This document shows, one piece after another, positions 24,612 to 36,459 of a stretch of DNA of 64,000 nt. Position numbers and translations under genes: made by a program. The stretch spans positions 4,531,315-4,595,314 of the forward strand of contig CM041199.1 in NCBI GenBank assembly GCA_023078555.1, written 5' to 3'. The DNA is from Ulva prolifera (Eukaryota > Chlorophyta > Ulvophyceae > Ulvales > Ulvaceae). Each line of letters opens with the position of its first letter. Positions within the stretch are counted from its first letter, which is position 1. The notes under the pieces were generated by a model that saw only the letters and a list, made by a program, of their open reading frames with translations, made no database searches and was not told the origin of the DNA.

Positions 24612-26079
24612 ATGATGCCTCAATCACAGTCAGGGCCATCAGCATTCGATTGCACTGTTCCAGGCAAGGTCCTGTCCTGGCCCTTGCGCTTCTCACCTCC
24701 ACCATCGCCAACAGCCCTGCCAACATCAGCCCTGACCGATGCAAGCTTCAGCCCAGAGCTCAGCCAGACTACCCTCTCCAGCATCTGCTGCCAAAGCTCG
24801 ACCACTAGGCCAAGGCAGCCCGACCGCAGTCCATGGGGCCCAACAGCCATCGATTCACAGCCCAATCCCACCATGGCCTCCACACCCCCTCACCACCCCC
24901 AACCCCCCATGGCCAGCCGCTCAGAGCCGCTGACCAACCAGGGCAGGGACGCCACATGGTCGTCAGGCGGCAGCCACGCTCCTGCATCACCGCGTGGCGG
25001 AAGCTGCGGTGGCCCTGTCGCGGGCCGCCGCCCGACCGTCGTCCGCCAGAGTGAGGACCTCCGCCTGTTGCAGCGCGGGGAACGCATCTCCCTCGGGCTG
25101 AGCACAAACGCGCCCGACGCGGCCGCGTGCGCCGACGGGCGCATGTCGTTTGACACCCGCGACGAGGACCCGGAGATCCTGCAGGCGCTGCTGGGGAACC
25201 TGGCGCTCGGACAGGCGAGGGACGCGCCATCGCCGGCGGCGGCGCGGCGGTCGCTCGGCGGCCCGCGGATCGCGTACGTGCCGCAGTACTGCGGCATCCC
25301 CGAGCGCAGCACCGGGAGCAGCCTCGAGGAGGAGCTGGAGGACGCGGTGAACGCGCGGCTCGGCGGGCGGGGGGGGGTGGCTGCCCCGAGCGGCAGCGCC
25401 GCGCTGGTGCTTGAGGCGCAGTCGTTGCTTGGCGGGCGGGCCATCGGCGCGTCCGCCGTCGCTGCGCCTGTGGCCGGTGTGCCGCGGATGAAGCGCTCGT
25501 TCGAGGAGCCGCCGGAGGCGGCAGTGGCGGCGCAGCCGCCGCCGCCGCGGCTGGCGGCCGCCCGGCTGCTCTCCGGCGGCATGGTGCCGGCGGAGGCGCC
25601 TGTGAACGCCGCGGCTGTGGCGGCACTGAAGGACACATCGGCGATGGTGCTGGGCAGCGCTCTGTTTGCACCGGCTCCCTTAATGTCAACTGCTGCCGAA
25701 CCACCGGTGGCTACTGCAAAGCTGCCTGCGCCCGGGGACCGGCGATCTTTCGGGTCGGACGAAGACACCACGACGATGTTTGAAACCTGGAAGGTATGTA
25801 CCTGCAGTACGAGTGCGGCCCGCTGTGGTGACCGCTTTGAATTGCTCTGGAGTTTCACAGACAGGTGTCTCCTGTGGTATCGCTGAGGAGTGGGCGGAGC
25901 AGCCCCAAGCGCTGCAGCTATTTGCATGTGCTTGCCCCTTTGCTCACCGGTACACCGCCATGCGTGGGTGGCCTCTGCAGTGGGACGGAAACTGTCACAT
26001 AGCCCATGGCCTATGTAGTTTGGAGTCGTGCCGGCTGCATGTCACGATCGTTGTCGTTTTTTGGTGCTGTAGCGCTTAG
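24612..26079 (+). CDS. Low-complexity Pro/Ala/Ser-rich protein, unknown function
   Basis: The main exon 24612-25793 (394 codons) starts with ATGATG and ends at a good donor, GTATGT. The following exon begins at 25861 (running to a TAG at 26079) or at 25865 in another frame (stop near 26000); both acceptors fit the phase. The first 130 residues are Ser/Pro/Thr-rich. Residues about 145-245 are less disordered, with charged and hydrophobic stretches (RLLQRGERISLGL, FDTRDEDPEILQALLGN, ELEDAVNARLG). The rest is Ala/Pro-rich. I do not recognise it. An upstream exon is possible because the frame stays open to 24582. Confidence 0.5.
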
Positions 26080-27265
26080 CTGCGGCGACCACAATCAGCA
26101 CGGCTGTGTGTGGTCTGCAGGCGCGACAGCGTCCTGTGGCGATTGTGTTTTCGTCGCTGGCGTTGCTGACGACATCCGTTACATCCATAGAGAGCATTGA
26201 CCAGCTCTATAGTTTGTGTCCTTAGCAACTGCATTCTGACGCTGGTTCGCTGAGCTGCGTTGCGGGCAGGTTGTCGCTTGGCTGCACGGAAGACAGCTCT
26301 GTGCCGGAGCGTACCTGGCGTACTGTTCTCGCCCTTTCGGCGAGAATGCTGTTATGTGTATCCACAAGTGAGTTCCTTGATGCGGATGGCCACACACGGA
26401 TGATGCGCGAGTGATGGCCAGGCACACTGAATCTGTACCGATACGACGTGCCTAGGCGCAGACGGCAGTCTCGAAGGGCACGATCTTAATTAAGCACGTA
26501 GTCACGCTCAGGGGCACGCACAAGCGCGATCGTCCAGATGGAATCCACATTTGTTGTTATTGTGGTGACAAGGTGGTGGTTCCATCTGGGCTCTTTGATT
26601 CTCATGGTACCAAGAAACTTAACATGGCTGAGCCCGAGGTCAATCTGCAAGTCGATCCAACGGTTCCGGTAAAAACATTCACACGTGCCATTGTAAAAAC
26701 TTGTATTTTTCTGCAGCCTTCAGTCGATCGCTTTGTCGCCATGTGCCCAGTGTCTTCGGCGCGTGGTCAACCTCCGATACATACCACAACTATCGTACAG
26801 CGCCGATAGTATCTTGTGCGGCAATACCATGGCGAGGTGTTCACGTCGCGCATACGAAGTACCTATTTGTACATCTGCCATCCCTCAAATGGTACAAGTC
26901 TTCATCTAATAAATTTCTACGAATCTGTGGCAGTGCGATATTGTTGGCTCGTATTGTTGTTGCAAGTTGTACCAGTTGCCTCTGTCGACCTAGGGCACCG
27001 TTGAATCAACGCCAGGCATTGGATAGTCAGTTCCTGTTTAGCGGCGACATCAGGAAGGCTGGACGGGCGTTCCAACCTGCGGTCTCGGGCGACTGTCACT
27101 GGCAGTCGTCCTGTGTGTTCAGCGCCCACAGTGGCCTCCCCAGCACAGCCAGCTAACACAGAGGCATCAGAATGTGTATGTTTATCTATTTGTGAGGAGA
27201 ACTCCGCGCACGCGCCCGGAAGGCTGGAGTGCCGACAGTCACCGACTTCCCGCAGCGGATGTGAT
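26080..27265. other. 1.2 kb without an assigned gene
   Basis: The plus-strand frame 26701-27156 is open but does not look like protein and lacks clear splice partners. A short inverted word pair (CCAGATGGAATCC and GGTTCCATCTGG) lies near 26533-26590. An upstream exon of the phosphatase gene could be here: the frame leading into its first exon is open from about 27113. Confidence 0.3.
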
Positions 27266-30200
27266 ATGCACGATTTTCTGGAGCAACACGCAACGGTAAG
27301 AATTTCTCGTTGGCCAGCATTTATCATTATTGGTAGTCCCACTGTTGTCATTTACACCTGGTGATTTCCTGTCTGTTCTGGTTTTCTTCGTCCTGAGCCA
27401 CTGCTGTAGACATGCCCACCACAACGGCAGCGGACGCAGCTGCTTTCAGTTGATCCATCGCTGCAACTTTACGTGTCAGGCATGTTGTTGGACGCATCAC
27501 CATGTTCTGCCCAACCCAAGTTTGTGCGTCTTGGAGTTTCGGCGCGACAGGGCTTCAAATGCCATCCCCAGAAATGCTGACGTCCGCACTGCGGCTGAGC
27601 CACTCCCTGCATTCTGCTGAATCGCGCTGTGACGGTCTTGAGATCGGAAGTAGGTGTGTAACGTTACAGTACGCGCGCTTGTCTCGGTCGGAGTCGGTTG
27701 TGTGGGCGTCTGCAACTACCCAGGAGCTGGCCTCCAGTCGCACGAGGATCTCGTGGCGTATCTCAGCTTGACAGCTTGAAGGCCGCTGAGGATCCGACAC
27801 GACTGCACTGTGTTCAATAAAAAAAATACACTGTCAACATCCAGAATTTGGTGCATGCAGGCGTCGCATCCTTGCATGCTGAACTCCTTCGATAGATTTT
27901 TAGAAAAAGTCTCCGGCAAGCGAGTGGTCGTATTCCTAGACTATGACGGGACGCTGACACCGATCGTGTCCAACCCGGACCACGCTTTCATGTCGCCTTC
28001 TATGCGAGGGATCGTGAAGGAGGTGGGCAGGCTGTTCCCCACTGCAATCATCTCTGGCCGCGGGCGATTGAAGGTCGAAGACTTCGTCCAACTGGACGAG
28101 CTATTTTACGCGGGCAGTCATGGTCTAGACATCAAGGGCCCGGTGGTGCGCGCCCAGCTCTTGTGGCGCACGCGTGAATGCCATGTTCACAGCGTGGTGT
28201 CGCCATCAGGCGCGCCTGAACCTGGTGCCCTGCTTGACCACGCAGGCGGCACGGCAGCGCTCTTGGTACACGTGTGCCTTGGTCACAGTGCCTCAGCATG
28301 GTCAGTGGTTGTGCAGGTTCAGTCCGTGACTGGAGAGGAGCGTGAGGTCCTTCCGCTCACGTTGGAAGGCGGGCTGCTGGCAATGATGGCCGAGGTAAAG
28401 GCAGAGGCTGAAGCTGCTGTCGCGTCGATTCCAGGCGCTACAGTTGAAGACAACAAGTACTCGGTGTCGGTGCATTTCCGTAACTGTCATCTGGACGACT
28501 GGCCGAAGGTGCGGGACTTCGAGCCTCGCAGCTGTGCGTCGGGCCGGCCCAGGGCCCTGTTTCTGCCTGAACATCACATGGTGTCTAGTTTGTGCGTCAG
28601 TGCGGTGCAAAATCGCGTCCAGCAGCAGTGTTGGGAGATGACGGAGCGGCTGCCTTCCTAGAGGTCTTGCGCTCTGCATCATTGCCAGTAAGCCCTCCTG
28701 CTTCGTCAGGAGCGCAGTCATCATTTGTCAGACACGAGGCGCAGGCCTACCTGCCACGGAGCGTCCATGTAGCAATCGAGATAGCGTGCCTCCAGTTGTC
28801 TTGAGTGCAATCTTGCTGGAGCATGCCTGTGTTGCTGAAGGTCGTGCAATTTCGAGCATGTGGCCCCTCTCTTGCTGCCATGCTACCCTCTTGACAACTC
28901 ATCACCTTGACGTACTCCGGCACACTGCACACTCCGTGGTGCACACCTGCATCCTCCTTCTCACTCCCCCAGCCCACTCAAGCACTGAGCACCACCGCAC
29001 CTCGTGTGCGAAGTCTGCATGGCGCCACCACGGCAGCGCCTCTGCTCTGCCAAGGACAACAGCCCAGATGTAGCCAGCCGCTTTTCCAGACAGCGTCTCA
29101 CGTGCGCCCGGCGCAGGTGTTCACCGCGGCAGACGAAATCGTGCAGCGGAGGGCCGCGGTGCACATGACGCGCGGCCGCAAGGTCCTCGAGATCCGGCCG
29201 CGCGTCAACTGGGACAAGGGCCGCGCGCTGCTGCACCTGCTGCGCGCGCTCGGCCTCGCCGACGCCCCGGACGTGCTGCCTCTGTACATCGGCGACGACC
29301 GCACCGACGAGGACGCGTTCCGCGTGCTGCGCGCCTCCGGCGTCGGCGTCCTCGTGTCGAGCATCTCGAAGGCCACGGCCGCGAGCTTCACGCTCAACAG
29401 CCCCGCTGAGGTGTGCCTCCTCCCGCCCTGGGCACCCCCCAGCCGCTCCCCTTCGCCTCTTTTTCTTGTCTTCGTCCCCTCTCCTCTCTCCGCTACCTGG
29501 TGGGGTCTCCGCAGGAGGATGGTGCCTGCGAGCGGCGGTCGGGCCCGGCGATGCCCGCGGTGATTCGGCTGCTGTGACTTCTGCCTGCTGTGTCCGGCCC
29601 CCTTGCCAGAGGCCATTTGGTACTTCCAGCATATCTGGCGGGACTGGCTTGTCAGGACCAGCAAGGCTTGGGGATGGGGGCATGAGCTTGTGTGGAGGCA
29701 GGACGCCCCGGGCCGATCGCTCCCAGTGTCCCTCATCATCGCATCTGTCTGGCTGGAGCTGGCAGGTCAGTGAGCTCGTGGTTAGTGAGTGCTAGTGGAT
29801 GGTGGTGCAGTGAGTAAAAGGATCAATTACTAAACCTCTGGGCAATGGGTTACTACATCACTGGCCCAATGAAGTTGGGACCACATGGCATGTGATGTCC
29901 CATGCTGTTTGATATACGTGGTTTAGTTTTGAAGGATCTTTCCTGTGCCAGTGGTCATCACTGCCTGGCACCCAGAGGCCACCAGTTGATGGTCACTGCA
30001 ATCACCACTTTGTATGTGTAGCTGTCTACAGGCCACCAGTAGATGGTCACTTCAATCATCACTTTTTGTATGTAGCTGTCTAGATTCTGTCAGATACCTT
30101 CACATGCATGGCTGTTGTGCAATCGGCCATGGTCTTGCACTGAGTTCCATACACGTATGGATGGTCTGGCATCGGCCAGGATCTGACAGTGCCACCAGCA

Positions 30201-30803
30201 GGTATTGCACAGACACATGCCTCAGAGCAGTGTGTGGCAGTCCAGTGATATGACCGCTATACCAGTGGTGTCACCGGATTGCTACAGGTCGTCCTCAGAT
30301 CATCATCACCTGAGTAGATTCTCCACTGCCCTGTCAGCGCATGCCTCTTTCTTGCCAGCGCTGTGACGAGGGAGCGGTCGCTGCAGGTGGGGGAGTTCCT
30401 CTCTCGGCTCGTGGACTGGGGGCAGCAGAGCGTGGAGAACGCGTGGCGCCACGCCCCAACCTGCGTTGGCTGGGCGGCGACCCCGCCCGTCGCCGCGGCG
30501 AACAGCGGCGACACGCCGTCGCTCGACGCCGCCGCGGCCGCGGCGATGCCGCACCAGGCGAGCGACGAGAGCGTGAGCTCGCAGTCGTGGGGCGAGAAGC
30601 TCCGGTTCGGGGACACGTCGGAGGGGGGCAGCGCGGAGTCGCTACCGCCCGCGGGGGCCGCCGGCGCGCCGCAGCCGCCGCTCGGCAGCATGAAGGGCAG
30701 CGGGCACGACTGCCTCTCGGCGGTGAGCTCGGACTGCAGCACAGGCATGGAGACGGCGCACGGGGGCAAGGGGGGGTGGCTGCGCAGCTGCGAGCCGGCG
30801 TGA
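27266..30803 (+). CDS. TPP: Trehalose-6-phosphate phosphatase (plant-type HAD)
   Basis: This enzyme removes phosphate from trehalose 6-phosphate to give trehalose, the second step of trehalose synthesis. Exons 27266-27295, 27861-28145, 28317-28508, 29117-29410 and 30387-30803 are all in phase 0 and encode 405 residues. HAD motif I is LDYDGTLTP (nucleophile Asp37 and acid/base Asp39). Motif II is the ISGR around Ser75. The motif III region is GRKVLEIRP...WDKGRAL with Lys203. Motif IV is IGDDRTDEDAF (Asp229/Asp230). YAGSHGLDIKGP is the substrate-cap signature of plant TPPs. The catalytic part ends at VGEFLSRLVDW; a Ser/Gly/Ala-rich tail of about 125 residues follows. No synthase domain is attached, so trehalose 6-phosphate must come from another gene. 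The tiny first exon (MHDFLEQHAT) is the least certain; its donor GTAAGA is strong. Confidence 0.9.
29977..30084 (+). repeat. Tandem duplication, two 54-base units
   Basis: Units 29977-30030 and 30031-30084 both begin GGCCACCAGT and end with GTAGCTGTCTA, with a few mismatches. They lie in the fourth intron of the phosphatase gene. Confidence 0.75.
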
Positions 30804-33600
30804 TGGCGGCGCATGCGTGTGCATGCTGCGTGGCCGTGCGGTCACGGCCCCGTTGCCGGAGGCGGGCAGATGTTTATTCGTGTGCGAACCAGGCCTCCAC
30901 GTGGCAGGCTGTGCCGTGTCTGGTTGTGAGATGCCTGCCAGCAGACACCGGGATTCATGTCGCGCGGCTGAGGTCATGAGTGCGGCAGGCTCATGGGCGT
31001 GATCCTGGTGCAGAGCCGATTGGAGGGAACGTGGACGCAGTGCATGCGATGTGATGCGTTGAGTCCAAGACGGGTGGGGCTGCGTGCCGAGTGGCTGGCA
31101 GTGCAGAGAAAATTTTGCGACGGTGCATCACGTGCGTGCGCTCGAGCTGGCGTGCGAGTGTGAGGTTGCGCTGCTGAGCCGGGGGCGTTTGCGCCTGTGG
31201 CCGCCTGTGCGTGGGAGCTACTGTGGTGGCGCTGTCAGGTCGTGTATGACCGCATATGCGGTGCATCTGCAGTGCATCTGCAGGGCCCTGCTCGGAGGCT
31301 TAGGTCAAGCGAAGCTCTGTGGCCCCTGCCCAGGGGTCCTGGGCATCGGTTTGAGCGGCGTCTCCCAACCTGTCATTCTCCGGCCGCATGAGCAGCCCAG
31401 GCCATCGCACCAGGTCTGAATGGTGAGCATGCGCTGCTGCGTCTGGCGGCGTACGACTTGAGAGGTGTCGCGTGCCGTGCCGGAGGCCGCCCGCCGTGGA
31501 TGCTGGCGTCTGCAATCAGCAGTCGCGGCTTGTTCCACCTGATGCGCTGCAAAGGGGCATGCCCGGCTGCAGCAAGGGCACCAGGCGTGATGTGGCGCGG
31601 GCCGGTAGTCCACTCAATTGCGATTCCGCAGTGTAGTGGAGTTGCGGCGTGTCTGCGTGGCGTGCAAGAATGAGAGAGAAATGCTGGGCGTTCCAGCGCG
31701 AGACCTGCTGCGTGTGTAGGGCCTGTGGGGCGCACCCCCGCCCTGGCAGAGATCATGAGCACTGGCCTAGACACTGCCGGGTGGCTCGTGTGCTGTTGAC
31801 AATAATGAGACCATTGGTCCTGGGGTTGGTGGTGGTGTTTTGGGTGAGCCGGTCCGGCGAGTCCATGCGGTGCGCAGGATCGGGCTGTGGCCGAGCGATG
31901 TCGATGCGGTCCATCGCTGGACTAGATGCCGTGTCTGAAGGGGTCGGTCTGTGGGTGTGTGTGCTGTGTACGAGCAGCTCACGCACCGCGAATGGCGGCG
32001 TGGATGCAGGATTTGGTGCCGGCCTTGGGTCAGGGGGTGGGTCAGGGTGGGTGGTAGGAGGTGGGCGGGACGCCCTGTCGCAGGAGGCGTGAGCTGCGTG
32101 GCTGGCTTATGCGTAGCATAGAGTCGTGGGGACAATGTCCAGCCCGCCTGGTGCCCACTCAGCATTTGTTGCTGTGTGATGTGACTGTTTCAGCGTCGGG
32201 GGTCGCCGTGCACCGACACGGCTGCCATCCATGCTGTGATGCGTGGCCTGCATGCTGCTCTTCATGCACGGCTGTACTTGCTCGCTGTTTCACTTGGGTG
32301 TGGATGCATCTGCCCGGCCCGCATCAGAGCTTGGAAATCTTGCATGCGGATTACGGATGGCGATGGCTGATCCCGATCAGCAGTCAGGATGCAGTGGCCA
32401 CTGCATGCATGCTGCTCTTGTGCTGACTGTCGGCATGCTGCCTGTGATTGCGAGGCAGGCAGGCGAGTTATGCTGTGCAGGCTAGATCGCAGTTGATGTT
32501 GTTTCGAGGCAGTTTCTGTGGTCTCAGGCCTGCTTGGTACTTTGTAACACTGACCAACGAGGGGCGATTTGTCATCGATGGCGTGCCTGCAGGGCCGATG
32601 CATTCACACGGGCAGCATCTAGCGACTAGGGCATGTGCAGCTGTGGCAATCTGAGCGTGGCACGGTCGCCTTTCATACGTGCACAGTCCGCTATGCAGGA
32701 CAGCTTGAGCATACACGGCTGACACCTCCATTCATGTGTTGCCAAATGCCAACTCGACAGTGCAGCTTGCTTTTCCGCGGCAAGGCACCGAGGCGCATTC
32801 GGTTTGCCAGTGTGACAGCTACCCCAGCCCTGCCAGTGTGAGCAGTGGGGCGCCTGACCACCGACCACAATCACTGACCACACAGGCTCTGCGCGGGGGG
32901 GGGCCTTGTCCAACGGCAATGGCCACGCTCTGAATGTGTCGCGCCTTACTGCATGCCCCCGTGTTGCATGCAGGGCACGTGTAACAGTGGCCTGAAGTGC
33001 ACGCCGCCTCTCTGCGCAGTGTGGCTGAGGTGCACACACATGCATGCAGGGCACAATGCACCACGTGCTGCGGTATGCACCATAGGGGACGCTGTGTGCT
33101 GGCCACAGCGGATCACAGGCGCTGGCCTGCGTGGGGTTGCCACAGGTGGTCTACCCCGTCGGCATGAGGTCCCGTGCATTCGGAGTCCTCAATGTCCTCT
33201 ATAGGATACGCCTCAGTCCAGGCTTACTGGACTTCACAGCGCAGGAGCCTCATATGCCTCACGGCTCGTTGCGGAGACACCACGGCGTTGTGGCGAACCA
33301 GCCCTCCTCGCAGCGCCGCAATGTCGCAGCACTCGAAGCATAGGGGTGTCTCGGCAGGTGCATCTACATATGTGTGATCCCCGGCGCTGCTAGCTTTGAA
33401 GCTCATACGTACGCTGGTCCCGCCCCGCCACACCAAATTTGTTGAACCAGATGCAAAGCCGTCTGCTTGAAACACAGTTTTTTTTCGTTTGTTGGAATGC
33501 GGGCTCCCGCGAGAGCACTCCTGGCCACGAGGCTGTGTGATCATTGGTTACGCTCATGAACATCGTGCGAGCATTGGACTGGAATGAAGTAACGCCGCCG
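30804..33600. other. 2.8 kb of TG-rich, apparently non-coding DNA
   Basis: The region holds many TGCATGC, TGTG and CTGCAG words and short frames on both strands, none with a consistent splice model. It includes the 3' flank of the phosphatase gene. Nothing specific can be assigned. Confidence 0.35.
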
Positions 33601-33628
33601 CGCAGCCGCCCCCCACAAGAGCAGATCA

Positions 33629-33907
33629 GATGCCGCCAGGCCTCGTGGAAGCAGAGCGCTCGCTCAGTCAACTCCTCTTGAATGTTGCAACATGCGTCAC
33701 TGCGATCATCCCCAGGTCCTAGAGGCGCTGCCCCATGCAGCTCTAATCACCGTTGCAGGCTGGATGCACAATGCCTGGAATGTGTGCAGGATCTGCACGC
33801 AGAGTCTGTGCTGGCGCAGTTCCGTTGACGAGCTCCTGGCAGACCAGACAGCAAGACGATACGATGATGAATTAGCTCGCATTGTTCATGATCTAGAGCA
33901 GCCCTGA
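33629..33907 (+). CDS. Possible fragment or terminal exons of an unrecognised gene
   Basis: Two helix-like stretches are encoded in different frames: GLVEAERSLSQLLLN from an ATG near 33629, and DELLADQTARRYDDEL ending at a stop near 33907. I could not join them with a convincing intron. They could be the end of a gene whose 5' exons lie in 33130-33400, a decayed gene, or chance. Confidence 0.2.
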   Translation, partial: DAARPRGSRALAQSTPLECCNMRHCDHPQVLEALPHAALITVAGWMHNAWNVCRICTQSLCWRSSVDELLADQTARRYDDELARIVHDLEQP

Positions 33908-34248
33908 GTGTACGCAGCTATCAATACAATTGCAGCATCAGCTAGCGGCCTTCACAACACACACTGTACACACCTGATCAAAAATCAAATTCAAAGTGTG
34001 AGGTAACTCTGGCACCTGCCCTGTAGGCACATGCATGCTCGGCATGTCTCTGCCATGATGCAGCGGCACCGTGTTGATGCGGCGGCACCGTGTTGCATTG
34101 CAGCATGCTCGCAGGGCCGAGCCCTGGCCAGTGGCCACCGGTGACACAGACTCTGGAGCGTGTGGCGGTTGGAGCCGCACTGCAGCAGTCGTGCGGCCGT
34201 GCTTGCGGTTGGAACTGTAGCCGAGTGATGAGTACAATGTGCCGTGCT

Positions 34249-34368
34249 TGTGCGCACCAGTGTTGGGTCGCTTTGCAGCATTTTCCAGAGCTGCCATCCA
34301 ACAATTAGATATGAATATTCGGAATTATTACATATGATCGTGCCCGACGAACCAGCACTGGTGCACAA
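34249..34368. mobile_element. Short inverted-repeat element (MITE-like), copy 1
   Basis: The left end GCACCAGTGTTGGGTCG (34254-34270) is the inverse, with small gaps, of the right end CGACGAACCAGCACTGGTGC (34345-34364). The interior, containing GCTGCCATCCA and GATTCGGAATT-like words, recurs in two further copies at 55991-56110 and 57275-57385. No clear target duplication is visible, and it has no coding capacity. Confidence 0.65.
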
Positions 34369-35130
34369 CATGGTAGGAACTGATGGTGTCGGTGAGGCCT
34401 TTGGGGATGGGGGGGTGTTGATGTTTGCCCCCCGCCCATCTTTCAGTTTCGGCTTATGTTGTGGATTTCCCCGTACGTGCAAGTGCACGGAATGGCTCTC
34501 GAGGTCCATGGCGACAGCCAGAGTTTGCGGCAGCTGCTAGCTAGCACTAGTGCGTGGCTCGTATGCCTCGGTCAGGCCGGAACGCAGAGATGGCTACATC
34601 CCTATGGCTATGACTATGTAATCAGGCTGCTATACATAATTGTACCGACTGACATAAGTACACGCGCTGAAACCCGGCCTATGCATGGCGGGGGATGCGT
34701 TTGAAAAAGTGGCGACGGGGAGTACCCGATTTGTGTCAACTCGAACTTGCTGCATAGTCAACTCTGTTGGATCTGGGCCTGCAGGAGGACCAAGGCTACC
34801 CATGCTTGCCTGCGTCCGTCATGCCGTGTTGAGCGCCATCGTAGTTGACTACTCGCACAGATGTACAGCTGCAGGCTGCATCAAGACGACTAGGCTTCAA
34901 AACATTTCTGTCGCAGTCGACGAGCTGCCCAAGGGCTTCAGATTTGTTCGAAGAATTGATATTCAACGTGCCTCCTGGTAGCGTGACACGGCGTTCGGGA
35001 CGCCTTGCCCAGTTGTTTCAGGTAGGCCATCCTCCCGTCTCTGCGCGTTGGAGCAGCCAAGCAGCAGCGGGACATGCTGCGATGCTCATTTGATTTTCGT
35101 TCAGGTTTCGTAGGTTACACAATATTGAGC
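34365..35130. other. Upstream region and possible 5' leader of the H1-tail protein gene
   Basis: A possible leader exon, 34917-35021, is bounded by a good acceptor (TTTCTGTCGCAG) and donor (CAG then GTAGGC). It could join an acceptor at 35104. Its frame does not carry into the coding start at 35131, so it would be untranslated. The stretch from 34365 to 34916 shows nothing clear. Confidence 0.35.
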
Positions 35131-36459
35131 ATGGCCGACGAAGCTGTTTCTAAGGACGTATTGCTTTACGTCGCCGACTTCCTGGTGGATGAGCTGTCTC
35201 AGAACGCAGCTACAGCATCGGATACGAAACAGCGAGTGCGATCCACGTCGTCTGTGTGTCTCATTGTATTGATCATGATCATGAGACGGCCTGGATTAGA
35301 GTGGAGGCACAGGGCTTGTTACCGCCTTTGATGCAAGACAGCAATCGGCTTCACCCCGTTCTGTGACATGCAGCTGCGGTCATATGTTGATAACTTGACT
35401 GCTTTCATAGCGGCTAGAACGCCGAATGGTGATGTCAGTCAAGCGAAAGGCGCCAAGCGGAAAGACGCCGGCAGAGCCGATGCGGAAATGCCGGACGCGA
35501 AGGTGCCAGCCACAGGTATGCGATCAAGTTGAATCATCCCAGATCATTCCGCGGCTTTGGGTCTGCTCTGCGGCCAAGTGCGGGTGGAACCAGTCCGCTG
35601 CGAAGGCTTTCGGGAACACTCGTTCCAATGTGATAGCAGTCGTGAAGCCTGCAGGAAAGAAACCGCGCCAGAGGACCATGCAACAATTATTTTTGTCGTA
35701 TGGGGCGCACAGTCTTCCAGACAGGGTCCGCGAACACAAGGAGAAGCTCCTTCCCAACACCAACATCATTGCACTCATGAACAAGTACTCCAAAAGTCTG
35801 GCCAGACACGAGCTGCAACAGTTTGAAGACGACTACAAACACTTCCTGGACGAATTCAATGAACAGCTTGCTGACGGGAAGATCGACATGAAGGTCCTTG
35901 CAAAGCGCCTGACGGCGTATGATCACGAGCAAGGAATTGAAATGCATCCCGCTTTCAATGGATTCATGGTGAACATCTGCTACACTCTCCTGATATGTGC
36001 CTGTGTGAATCAGATGCAGGTGGGCTGCATGCTGCCTGCACCGCCAGCACCCGCTTGATCATCGTATCTCTCCACATTGCCCTGCCAATGCAGAAATTCG
36101 TAGACAAGGAGGCTGGTGTGGCGCACGACTCAGATGACCTCAAGGACGCCGACGCCGAGCCCGCCGAGGACGAGACCTCTGCAGGCGAGGACGAAAAACC
36201 TGCCGCCAAGACGCCTCCGGTAGCGAAGCCTACAAGCCGGGCGGGCAAGTCCCCGCCGTCCCGCGCCGCCCCCAAGCCCGCTGCCAAGGCGGCCGCAGCC
36301 AAGAAGGGCCCGGCCGCACGGGCCGCGGCCAAGCCGGCTCCGGCCAAGGCGAAGGCCGGCAAGGCCGCGAAGAAGCCGGAGCCGGAGGTCCAAGCCGAGA
36401 GCTCCTCAGGCGAGTCGACCTCAGAGGACGACGACGACGAGGAGGAAGACGACGAGTAG
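35131..36459 (+). CDS. Small protein with histone-H1-like Lys/Ala tail, 4 exons, function unknown
   Basis: Exons 35131-35235, 35374-35515, 35655-35968 and 36094-36459 join in phase to give 308 residues starting MADEAVSKDVLLYVADFL. Residues 1-52 are helical. Residues 53-90 are basic (AKGAKRKDAGRADAEMPDAK). Residues 90-187 form an alpha-helical, well-structured segment (for example LARHELQQFEDDYKHFLDEF). The last 120 residues pass from acidic to a Lys/Ala/Pro-rich stretch built of AKAAAAKKG- and KPAPAKAKAG-like units, then end in SEDDDDEEEDDE. Such tails bind DNA or nucleosomes in H1, DEK and HMG-type proteins, so a chromatin role in the nucleus is likely but inferred. The structured middle matches no family I know. 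Confidence 0.7.
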
